Origin: Prorocentrum cordatum
Lineage: Eukaryota; Sar; Dinophyceae; Prorocentrales; Prorocentraceae
Length of the DNA stretch: 64,000 bases
Assembly: GCA_963575745.1 (NCBI GenBank)
Contig: CAUYUJ010018471.1
Coordinates: 345,822 to 409,821, forward strand
Direction: 5' to 3'
A program made the position numbers and the translations under genes. This document shows positions 31,617 to 40,989 of the stretch, piece after piece. Each line of letters starts with the position of its first letter. Positions within the stretch are counted from its first letter, which is position 1. Under the pieces are notes generated by a model that did not search any database, was not told the origin of the DNA, and was given only the letters and a program-made list of their open reading frames with translations.

Positions 31617-32250
31617 CAGCCGCATACAGTCGGGGCGTTGACCTAAGGAACCCTAAATAAGGAACGAGGCCCCTGTTTCCCATAAGTTAACCTTCGATTC
31701 CCTGTCGAAAACATAGGGAAAGCCTGAGGCAAGCTGCGAAACACTTTTAAGGAACGCGGAGCCCCTTCCCAACGAAAAGGGTTCCTTCTTCGGGGCCCCG
31801 ACTGTACAGCCGGACTTCACTGGACAGGACACGCGACCCCCCCCCCCGCACCAGGCGGGCGACGCGCGGAGCCCCCGGCGCCGACGCGAGCAGCCCGCCC
31901 GCCGCCCGTCCCGGCAGACTCGCAGACGCACACGGTGGACCCCCTGGGTCGGTGCTGCTCGGCCCCCCCTCGGCCGCCACGGCGGGCGGAGCGCGGAAGC
32001 CGGCGCCGACCCGAGAAGCCCGCCTGCCTCCGCAGGCGCACGCGGTGGAGGCTCGCTGCTGCGTACACGGTCGGGGCCTTGGCCCGAGGAGCCCCAGGTG
32101 AGGACCGGGGCCCCTCCTCCTCCTGAAGTTCCGCTTCGATGTCCCGTCGATGGCCTGAGGAACGCCCGAGGCGAGCCGTGCAGCGGCTGGGGAACCGTTG
32201 AGCCCCTCCCGGACGAGAAGGCCTCCCTCTCCGGCGCCCCGACCGTCAGG
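31617..32250. repeat. ~445-bp tandem duplication, strongly diverged
   Basis: The block starting TACAGTCGGGGCGTTGACCT (about 31625) recurs at about 32067 as TACACGGTCGGGGCCTTGGC. The first copy is consistently more A/T-rich than the second (for example CTAAGGAACC versus CCGAGGAGCC). Confidence 0.6.
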
Positions 32251-32404
32251 CACATCGGGCACGCTCTTCGTCGGCGGCCGAGGGCCCCGTGTGCGCCAGG
32301 GCCTCCGTGGGTTCCCCCGGGGTCCTCGAGGAGTAGGGCACTTCCGTGGGGCACCTGCTCGCAAGCCGATGTCTTCTGTTGGTGTCCTGGCTGTATGCTT
32401 ACGT

Positions 32405-32561
32405 CTACGTCGGGCATGTCCCTGGACAGCAGGAACATCCAAAAACAGTCAAAAAGTATGCAGACATGTTCTGTTATGTTTGAATGCTTACGGAACTTCT
32501 TTGACTTGTTTTGCGAACTGTTCCTCAAAAATCTGCCTGTGGGGGGAAATGCCCGACCCAA
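32405..32561. mobile_element. 8-bp-TSD short element, diverged (157 bp)
   Basis: Begins CTACGTCGGGCATGTCCCTG and, reversed from the other end, TTGGGTCGGGCATTTCCCC. Flanks GCTTACGT and GTTTACGC match at 6 of 8. It lies about 100 bp downstream of the CCT2 stop. Confidence 0.7.
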
Positions 32562-32660
32562 GTTTACGCGTTTCTTCTTCCGCGGGCAGCGGTCTGGCAA
32601 GGGCCAGCCCAAAGGGGCCGCGGCCTTCCGGTGTCGAGCATCGTTCACCCCCTGCCGCTC

Positions 32661-34450
32661 TCACATGCCTCCCTCGCGCTGGCGGGGCGCGTTCTTGATG
32701 ATGTCGTCGACGCGGATGATCATCTCGGCGGCCTCCGCCGCGGAGCAGAGCTGAGAGATCTTGCTCCTGAAGGACTCCATGATGCCCAGCGGCGCCATGT
32801 CCGCGACTCTGCCGGTGGTGAACTCCAGGCCGTACGAGCCCTGCCCCCTGGCGTGCGCCGCACGCAGCTGGCCGACCAGCTCGGCGGAGTCGTACCCGCT
32901 GTTGTCCGCCAGGATCGTCGGTATCTGCTGCAGGGCCTTCCCAAAGGCCTCCATCGCCATCTGCTCCTTGCCCTCCACCTGGCCCATCTTCTCCATGATC
33001 GCCTTCGACATCGCCATCTCGCAGCACCCTCCGCCGTAGACAACGCGCGTCTCCTGCACGGTCTGGTACAGCACGGCCAGCGCGTCGTGCAGGGAGCGCT
33101 CGGCCTCGTCCAGGATGTGCGTGGAGGCGCCGCGCAGAATGATGGTGCAGGCCTCGCCCTGCGAGCAGCCCGAGAACTTGATGACCTTGTCCTCGCCAAT
33201 CAGCATCTCGGAGATCTGACTGCACTGGCCGAGCTTGACCTGCTCTGGGTTGTCGAACGTGGACACGATGTCGGCGCCAAGCACCGCCGCCAGGCGCTCG
33301 CTGCCCTCAAAGTCCGAGTGCTCGATGGCCATGACCCCGTTGTCCTTGAAGAGCTGGTCGGGGTAATTGTAGACGAGCTGGCGGTTGATGAACACGTTGC
33401 AGCCGTGCTTGCATATCTTCTCCACCTTGGTCTTCATCTTGTCTTTCTCGGCCTTTTCAATCTCCGCGACGGCCTCGAAAGAATCAGTCTTGACGCGGGC
33501 ACCGTAGATCTTGATTTTGTCCGTGTCCATCTGGCAGTTTGCCACCAAGATCTTACAGTCGTTGAGCAGCTTGGGATGTCCTACCGAGATCTTCTTCTCG
33601 AGAATGAACCCCTCCTCCAAGAAAGAATCCTTTAGAGACGCTCCTGGCTTCTTGATGACCTGGATATAGTCCAAATTAGGCTTACCCTTCAGCCGCAGCA
33701 CCGCGTCCACCGCCAGCGTAGCAAAGTGGTCCTTCTCGTGTTTCAGCAGCTTTGAGCTCAGAGTCGTCCGCGCAATCTTCAGCAGGTCCTCCCGGAACGC
33801 GACCGGGTCGGACCCGTTATCCTGCGCCATGGCCTCGAGCGTCTCCCGCGCTGTGGCCAGCGCCAGGCGGTAGCCCTTGATGATGACCTGCGGGTGCATC
33901 TTCTGCTCCACAAGCACCTGGGCGACGAAGCCGAAGGGGCCCCACGCACGATGACATGGCGACCTTATACGCGCTAGCTCACGCAAGGCCGCCACCGCGG
34001 CACGCCACGAGGAAACGAGGGCGCTGACGCGCGGCCTTGAGCGGGCAGCTTGAAGCGGGAAAGTCAGCGCAGCCAGCACCGTTCTATTTTGTCACTCGCC
34101 TGGGCGTTCCGGAGCATCTCCGCCGCCAGGACGACGACGGAGGTGGTGCCGTCCCCGCACTCTGCATCCTGGGTCTTCGAAATGTCCACCAGGATCTTCG
34201 CAGCGGGGTTGTCGATCCAGATGGACTTCAGAATGGTCGCGCCGTCGTTTGTCACGGTCGCTTGGCCCTGGGCGCCTTGTCCGGGCATGGGCTGCAAAAT
34301 CTTGTCCATGCCCTTGGGGCCCAGCGTGGACTTCACGAGGTCGCCGATGGCTATCGCTCCGATGAACGCCTGGAGCCTCGCGTTTTCGCCCCTCTCCTCG
34401 CTGGCATTCTCCTTCAAGATGCTGGGGCCGCCCGCCAGGACACGGTGCAT
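32661..34450 (-). CDS. CCT2: T-complex protein 1 subunit beta (chaperonin CCT)
   Basis: One of eight paralogous subunits of the cytosolic TRiC/CCT ring, which folds actin, tubulin and other proteins with ATP. Exon 1 (34450-34100, 117 codons) has the group II nucleotide-binding signature [10 protein letters not shown] and the ATPase motif GDGTTSV. Exon 2 (33917-32661) carries the apical and C-terminal domains, including [35 protein letters not shown] and [13 protein letters not shown]. The spliced protein is 535 residues, the usual length for this subunit. Segments such as [12 protein letters not shown] and HPQ.II.G identify the beta subunit rather than another paralogue. All key motifs are intact, so it is probably functional. 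The start is supported by family alignment and an upstream trans-splice acceptor. Confidence 0.97.
33918..34099 (-). other. CCT2 intron, GC-AG, 182 nt
   Basis: The junctions AACGCCCAG|GCGAGT and CGTCGCCCAG|GTGC restore an ungapped CCT2 alignment in phase 0. The 8-mer CGCCCAGG spans both splice junctions as a direct repeat. GC donors are established as common in dinoflagellates. Confidence 0.85.
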
Positions 34451-34479
34451 GGCTCAACGCTGCTCGGTGCACGCCGCGC

Positions 34480-34506
34480 CTGCAGGCACCCAACACAAAA
34501 AAAGAG
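34480..34506 (-). promoter_or_regulatory. Candidate trans-splice acceptor, CCT2
   Basis: The minus strand reads CTCTTTTTTTGTGTTGGG then TGCCTGCAG, about 30 nt before the ATG: a strong pyrimidine tract plus AG, fitting spliced-leader addition. Confidence 0.55.
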
Positions 34507-34609
34507 ACGCTGCTCGAGGTCGGACGGCTGGAACCACAGTGGCTACCGACGCGTCGACCTCGAGACCCTGGAGGGGCCCTGGGATCCTCGCGCAGTGGCG
34601 GAACCTAAA

Positions 34610-34735
34610 ACGGGAAGGGTAGGGCGATGTCCACCCCCTGGGGGGGGCCCTTACCATGCCCCGGGGCCGCCAAAGAACAACTCAGGGTGCAAAGCCGATC
34701 CCCGTGGGTAGCCACGCTGGGAAGAAATCAAACGG
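34610..34735 (+). repeat. Family R dispersed repeat, diverged
   Basis: It has GGGCCCTTACCATGCCCCGG, GGGCCGCCAAAGAACAACTC and GAAGAAATCAAACGGATGTC. It lies immediately upstream of CCT2. Confidence 0.5.
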
Positions 34736-34997
34736 ATGTCTGGGATGGGGGGCGCTCGCTCCCCGCGACGCGTTCCAAACGGAGCAGGGCTGCGAGGCCA
34801 CCTCTCACGTGAAGGACGACGAGCACCGCGCCGCGGCTGACCTCCAGCCGACGAAGGCGGCCTTCGTTGCCCCGTTGGCCTCGATCAACAGCAGGTAGTG
34901 ATGCTCAACTAGACAAAGACAACAATACTGTCGGTGCTTCGCGCGGATTTCTTGGATCGGCGCTGGACTCCCTAGCGACGCACCCATGTGCTCGCTG

Positions 34998-35129
34998 ATC
35001 CTCCTCCTCCTTCTCCTCCTCATTCTCCTTCTCCTTCTCCTCCTCCTCCTCCTCCTCCTCCTCCTCCTCCTCCTCGCCCCCTCCTCCTCCTCCTCCTCCT
35101 CCTCCTCCTCCTCCTCCTCCTCCTCCTCA
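34998..35129. repeat. (CTC)n microsatellite
   Basis: Nearly pure CTC. It is preceded at 34940-34975 by one end of the GCGCGGATTTCTTGGATCGG inverted-repeat family. Confidence 0.9.
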
Positions 35130-35415
35130 TTCTACGTATCACCTCCGGCAGAGGCCACTACAAAGCGGCTTATGATGGCCGAGAAAGGGCCGAGACGTCT
35201 GCGCAAATGGTTCCCCCCCCCCTGCCGCCGTCTCTCTCCTTCCTCCTCTCCCCCCTTTAAGAGACACCCTCCTCCTCCTCCTCCTCCTCCTCCTCCGCCC
35301 CTCCTTCTACCCACTCCTCTCAACGGTCAGCAGTGGCAGGAGAAGCTGCACCCGTGCGCCCACCGTGGCGTTACACAGACTGTCCTCGGCGTCGCTGTGC
35401 CGTCGCCGACGCCCA

Positions 35416-35500
35416 GGAAGAGGAGGAGGAGGAGGAGGAGGAGGAGGAGGAGAAAAGGAGGACGAGAAGAGGAGGAGGAGGAGGAGGAGGAGGAGGAGCG
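35416..35500. repeat. (GAG)n microsatellite
   Basis: Complementary in sense to the CTC array 290 bp upstream, so the pair could form a long hairpin. Confidence 0.9.
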
Positions 35501-36265
35501 CGCTCGCCAAGAGGGGTGCGGACGGAGGATAAGGTCGGATGACACGCCAACTGCGCCCTTCAACGGGAACGTGTTGCAGAGCGACGGGGCGTGCCTAGAA
35601 AATCACAGGCAAGATTCATACAGTACCATGGCCGACTACAGCATGTAATTGCAGTCTGGTGCGGACGAGTTGCTGAATCTTCGGGGCAACTCCACTATGC
35701 CGACGCTCGTGACCTGAATTGTGATACGCATTAAGAAAACAGATCAACGTATAACACGATCGACTAGATGGCCTCCACAGGGCGCGCGTAGCGCCATACA
35801 CACATTTCTCTGGGCCGGCAGCCAGTAGGAACGAGGAGGAAAGCAGAGAGCAAGTGACAGCTGCGGAAAGCTGAGGCACTCCAGAATGTGTCCCCACCAA
35901 TCGCTCCGCATGCAACATATGGCAACGTGGCGTCTCGGAACCTGGCCGTGGTACAGTGGAGGCTCGCCCACAAGAAACCTTCCACAAGAAACGTAACCCT
36001 GAGACCCTGGGGCGTTCGTTGACTGTTGCTGTGGGAACGCCACGTTCTCCATAGCAAAGCCATCGAAACCCAAGAAACCCAAGGCACCCTGGCAAGGTGT
36101 TTCATGGCATGGGCCCCCACTGCACACCATCCGCTCTACCACGCCCGGAGCGGAGGCGGGCGGCCGCACGGAGGGACCCCCGCGGAGGCGAGGCGAGGGA
36201 ACACAGGTGCCGCCCTGGCAGCAGGCTCGATGCCGAGACTCGGCCTGCTCTGAAGCTGACTGTTG
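35501..36265. other. No gene recognised; probable LINE 3' remnant
   Basis: Lies directly downstream of the LINE reverse transcriptase on the same (minus) strand. Open frames exist but no motif can be assigned. Confidence 0.4.
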
Positions 36266-37540
36266 TCATCCGGGATTCCAGGTATGGCGCTCAGCATGGC
36301 ACGGTTTTCCCACAGCGCCCTGAACGCCGCGGTACAGCACCAGCGAAGTGAGGCGCCAGGCTGTCGCGCTATCGCCGTCACCGTCGAATGGCGAGAGCAG
36401 GCTCACGCCCCGATGGACGGCGCGGCTCCGCATCGCAGCCCCGTGCACTGCAGCGCGTGGGACGGTGGCCTGGACAGGGAAACTGCTCAGCCTGAGATCA
36501 TGATCCCCAACGAAGACGACGACGGCCTCAGAGAAATTGAGGAAAGGCCCACAAGCCTTCCCGGCGATCATCCACGCTGGCAGCGACACGGCTGGAGCTT
36601 GAGCAATGCTTGCGCTGGAGTTTCCGACGTCGACTGCAGATGCCCCCAGTGCGTTGATCTCGGGGGGGGAATCCCAAAAAAGCATGCGCCGTATGGTATC
36701 GAACACCACCACGAATGGGCGACCAGAAGCCAGACAACCCTGTCGAACACCTCGTCAGCACCAGCAGCCACACCCCTGACATCCGCGGAATCGAGCTTCC
36801 GCCCACGCGTTGTCGCACAAAGCTTCGATAGCTAAGATAAGCCACTCGGTAACGCCCATAACCCGAAGTATCAAAAACGGCACGGCGTGAAGGACAGACG
36901 GGAAGGTTGCTTTCACATCGTACGTTACCATGCCTGTGTTGCACATGGCACGCTGCGCGATCCAATGCAAAATTTGGCATTCAAAATCAATGATGTGTTC
37001 GGCCAGTCGCCTGTTCTTGATGAACCCCCGATGCTCACTCCCGTAGTTTGGCATCCGTGTTGGGGTGGTTTGTTCAGGGTCGGGTGCACTCTGGAAGGCG
37101 CGCGTTCAGACTCTCGTCTGGGCTGGTTTGAGCAGGGACCGACCGTCCCGGCATTCCTATAGTCTACCACGAAATGTTCTTAGGACCCAAAAATGTTCGA
37201 AAAACAAAAACAATGCCCTTAGAACATGAACCCGATGTGCTGAATCAAGACAATATCAACAATAAATGTTCTAAGACATTTCGTGGAAACCACAAAAGGT
37301 TCTCAGAACATTGTTTGGTAGGGCTATAGGCGAGCCAGGACGCTTCGCCACTGCTTGACTGGCTTCGCCTTTCGCCAAGAAGACGGCATGGGACCAATTG
37401 AAGCCAGGTGCACGCGTGCCACTGTGTCGATATGCATCATAGGATACTGCTGCGCCCTCAGGCCCGCACCGTGCCCACGCCGAGAAAGGGACGCCATCCG
37501 GACCGAGCGCAGAGTCCCGCGTAGTGCCGAGCACTTCCGC
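36266..37540 (-). pseudogene. LINE reverse transcriptase remnant
   Basis: Non-LTR RT landmarks appear in order: GPDGVPFSAW (about 37510), GFNWSHAVFLAKGEA (about 37390), NTDAKL just before 37050 in another frame, HRGFIKNRRLAEHIID, then TYDVKATFPSV (the usual FDFxxAFPS block, about 36910), then LNFSEAVVVF near the thumb. Where the ADD catalytic box should be, the sequence reads ASAVDVGNS, so the metal-binding pair is lost. At least three frame changes occur. In the cell such enzymes make cDNA at a nicked chromosomal target; this copy cannot. Confidence 0.8.
37162..37324. mobile_element. TCTACCA/TGTTCT short element inside the LINE RT
   Basis: The left end GTCTACCACGAAATGTTCTT and the right end reversed (GCCCTACCAAACAATGTTCT) form an inverted repeat of about 27 bp. 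CTATA flanks both sides. The LINE reading RPGSPIA stops at the right boundary. A related LINE fragment at 59215-59255 reads through the same point without the element. The flank GAGCAGGGACCGACCGTCCC to the left is shared with the second copy at 43.3 kb. Confidence 0.75.
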
Positions 37541-37542
37541 AA

Positions 37543-37697
37543 GCTCCTCCTTCTCCTCCTCCTCCTCCTCCTCCTCCTCCTCCTCCTCCTCCTCCTCCGC
37601 CTCGCCCCCTCCTCCCCCTCCTCCTCCTCCTCCTCCTCCTCCTCCTCCGCCTCCTCCTCCTCCTCCTCCTCCTCCTCCTCCTCCTCCTCCTCCTCCG
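37543..37697. repeat. (CTC)n microsatellite
   Basis: Nearly pure CTC with CGC interruptions, located in the LINE between its linker and RT. Confidence 0.95.
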
Positions 37698-38539
37698 CGT
37701 CCCAAAAGAGGTCCCGACGGCACTCCTGCACACAAGGCCGCAAAAAGCCCCCCAGAGCCTCCAGGCCAAGGTCGGTGCGGGAGAGCGAAGGTTGCCCGAA
37801 TGACCCGGCACGCTCCTGCCCAGCCGCGCCTGGGTCCAGGATGCTATGCCCGAGAAGGTCAGTAATCGAATGTAGCCTTGAAGATGCCATGACGATAGAC
37901 ACTCTAACGGCCTGATCCGTGGATTCAAACTGTGCATCGGATGTTGTTTTTAAACCTCATGAAACATGTCTCAAACCTATGTTTTGAAGGCTTTTTAACC
38001 ACGTTTTAGACAGCTGGAAACTATTTGACAGCATGCGTCCTTTCCATTGATCGTCTTCCAAAGATGTAGCCTCACTCGCCGCGCCGTGGGTGACCACGCG
38101 CTCCAGGGCCGATACAGCCGGCTCTCTCGTTGAACTCTCTGGGTGGGCGCTAGAGTACTGTCGTGTCGGGCGTCGTGCAGTTGCTGGTCGATCTGCTCAC
38201 GGTGGAGCTGGTTCAAGAACAAGTAAACATCTCTTTGCCGCTCCCTCGTGCACGCGCCAACGTCGAAATACTGTCCAAGATGCTGATCAGCACTGATAGC
38301 GCGCCGCAGAAGTGCCGGCGAAGATGACGAACACGCCCGCAAGGCGACTATAGCCCACAAAAGCCGCTCGATGAGAGGTGCTGCCCCCGGCTTCCTTCCG
38401 ACGTGTAACCTCCCTGGGTGCAGCGTGCAAGAAGACCAGGACCTCTGCCGAGGCTGCAAAGATGCGCTGCGGGGTAAGCAGCTCGCGCCATCCAGGAGCT
38501 CCCGACACACAACAACGGAAAAAGGCCTGTCTTCAGTAA

Positions 38540-39380
38540 CCCACTGCGGTATCGACGGGCTTGGCGGCCTCCGTTCAAATGGCGGTGTCACGTGAACATG
38601 CATATGATCAGATATCTCTTGCAAGTCACCAGGGTTCCCACGAGTGTCGAGCGTTGCAACCGAGTGCATCAAAACCCCGCACGGCCGCGAGGTGTATATG
38701 CGGTCGATCCGTGCCACTGTGTCGATGCATGTTGCTCCGTTCTCCTGGGCGGTGGTCCTATTGAGTACGTTTCGCCTGCTCAATCTCGGCCACGTCAGGG
38801 AACAAAAAGTGGGACAGACGGGCAGACGACTTCCGCGAGTACCGGACCCCGCCCTGGACCTGAAGACGTCCTTCTGAGAGCTCCGAAGAAACAGAAGTCA
38901 CCAGCAACGAACAACGTGGCACACTTACCTGGCACAGAAAAAAACGAATGCGGCGAATATCTACTTTCCGTTGCGTGTTGGGCCAATTCGGATCGATGTG
39001 TATATCTATGATCTGCAGTGCATGGGTATCGCTTGACAGCGTGAGCGTGCGAATTCGGCATTCACGAACACATTGTCGTGATACGTGCGGGAGATGTGCA
39101 CGAAGAGTAGAGTGGACGAGCATTGCGCAGTCTCCTTTCTTCGTCCATAAATCTACCCCCCCCCCGAGCTTCCAATCACACGGCGCAGCATATTCTGAAG
39201 CGCTTCACCAGACTCCCTAACTTCCTGATGTGTGTCGTAGTTCGTCATAGATCGATCTAGGCGTGCTAACTTACTTCGAGGATTAGAGGACGCGGACGTC
39301 TGCGCCCCTAACAGGGAGCGAATGTTCCAAGTCAGAATGCGCAGACGTGGAAGACGTGGCATAAGAGTACGAGGCTGATG
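38540..39380 (-). pseudogene. LINE endonuclease (EEP) remnant
   Basis: Endonuclease/exonuclease/phosphatase landmarks in order across frames: RLRILTWNIRSLLG (about 39330), QEVRE, IIDIHIDPNWPNTQRK (about 39010), LFVAGDFCFFG (GDFN box, about 38920), IDRIYTSRP (about 38700) and ISDHMHVHV (SDH box, about 38610). The order and spacing fit an APE-type endonuclease, which nicks target DNA for LINE insertion. It is broken by several frameshifts. Confidence 0.75.
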
Positions 39381-39869
39381 CAACTCCAAAGAGCCAAGCG
39401 CAGGCTCAGAAGACAAAGGGGAAAGCGAAGATGAAGAAGATGTGGTAGAGCCTGATCGGGAAGTGCAGGCAGACGAACCAGAAGACGACGATGATGTAGC
39501 AACAAGCCTGCAAGGAAGCTGCGCTAGCGATGCATGTTCTTCATCTAGCTTTGACCCCACATCAGTTGAGCCTGATCCGCGGCCCCCGCCGCGTAGACCT
39601 GGGGCAACAACTCCGCTCAGGCCGGCCGGAGCAGCGAAACTTCTGCGCCAAGCTGTGAAGTCACACTCTTCATCATCATCATCAGGCTGTCCCAAGAGAG
39701 GTGGAGAAGAAGAAGAAGAAGGAAAAGACGCGCCGTGTGCAGTTTTCCCGCCCGAATGGAGCTGCGGCCTTCCTAGTCACAGGTCATGGATTCCAGTGCT
39801 GTGCCGGACAGGCTTAATGTGCGCAAGGACTCAGGCTCGGGAGTGACCTCCAGCTGGTCTTGGACCGTG

Positions 39870-40460
39870 TTCATCACGCGAAGAACTTGATCATCTTCTC
39901 GCCAACTGTGAGGTACAGGGTCGCCTTGTAGGGGTACGAACCGAGCAACATCGCCGCCTGCCATTTCTTGTTCTGCTCCATCCACGTCTTGACCCGTGTC
40001 CATACCGTGCCGAGAACCTTGTTGCAAAGCTGGACGCTCCGCGGGACGTTACCACGTAGGCGCAAGACGATGGAGCGGATCTCCACCCTATCGAAATACG
40101 AGATCCCCACTTCCCTGACGTGCTGGACGAACCTCTTGGCCGCCTCCGGATCACCGAAGACCATGTTGACGCCGCCGCTTCAGGTGGTCCTCGCCCACCT
40201 CCGTCATCACGCGAGCCAGCATAGGCCTGGGAAATCCTGAGATCCACACTTTCTTCCGGTCAGCCAGGCGCTAACCCGCATGCGAGCTCCCAGAGTTTGG
40301 AGGCCGACTGGCCCAGGCCGAAGTCGCCCCAGAAGTCCTCCTCGGACTCCTTGTCCAGGACGACTTGGATGGACTCCACCTTGCAAGAGAGGGCCACGGG
40401 AGCCGCGGATTCGGAAGCGCAAGCAACGCTATCCTGGTTCTTCTTCTGAAAGTCGTTCAT
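39870..40460 (-). pseudogene. LINE ORF1-like region
   Basis: Frames read KVWISGFPRPMLARVM and FGDPEAAKRFVQHVREVG. The first resembles the beta-1 strand of RRM-type RNA-binding domains found upstream of the endonuclease in dinoflagellate LINEs. Assignment rests mainly on position. Confidence 0.45.
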
Positions 40461-40548
40461 CCGGTCGGTCGGTTCCTGATCGCGTCTGTGTGCGGCGCCA
40501 CGGTGTCAATGATAGGCTTGAGTTCATCCACCGCATTGGAGACATAGG

Positions 40549-40651
40549 AGGAGGAGGAGGAGGAGGAGGAGGAGGAGGAGGAGGAGGACGAGGAGGAAGA
40601 CGGAGAGGAGGAGGAGGAGGAGGAGGAGAAGGAGGAGGAGGAGTAAGAGGC
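40549..40651. repeat. (GAG)n microsatellite
   Basis: GAG array with a few AAG and GAC units. Confidence 0.9.
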
Positions 40652-40744
40652 CGGGTCGCGAGGTGCGCGCCGGCCTCGCGACGGTAGAGGTAAGAGAAGC
40701 CGTAGCCGTACACCCAGCCTGGCGTCGCGCAGCTGTTGGTCGCC

Positions 40745-40816
40745 CTCGTCGGCGTCGTCGTCGCCGCCACTGGCATTCTCATCGTCGTCGTCGTCGTCGC
40801 TGCCGTCGTCGTCGTT

Positions 40817-40898
<82 letters not shown>

Positions 40899-40982
40899 TC
40901 GTCGTAATCGTCGTCGTCGCCGTCGTCGTCGTTGTCGTCGTCGTCGGCGTAGTCGTCGTCGTCGTCCTCGTCGTTGTCCTTC
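40745..40982. repeat. (GTC)n/(GCCGTC)n array
   Basis: CGTCGT runs with a central block of pure GCCGTC hexamers. Confidence 0.9.
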
Positions 40983-40989
40983 TGAGGTT

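Larger units (their letters stand above)
36266..40460 (-). mobile_element. Decayed non-LTR retrotransposon (LINE)
   Basis: The minus strand shows, in the right order, an RRM-like ORF1 region (40460-39870), an AP-endonuclease-type (EEP) region (39380-38540) and a reverse transcriptase (37540-36266). Each is spread over several frames. A CTC array sits just before the RT core (37543-37697) and a short inverted-repeat element sits inside it (37162-37324). Confidence 0.8.

Noticed and set aside
40695-40712. Second spliced-leader-like match (CCGTAGCCGTACACC)
   Set aside because: Only about eight bases agree and the CATTTTGG core is missing.
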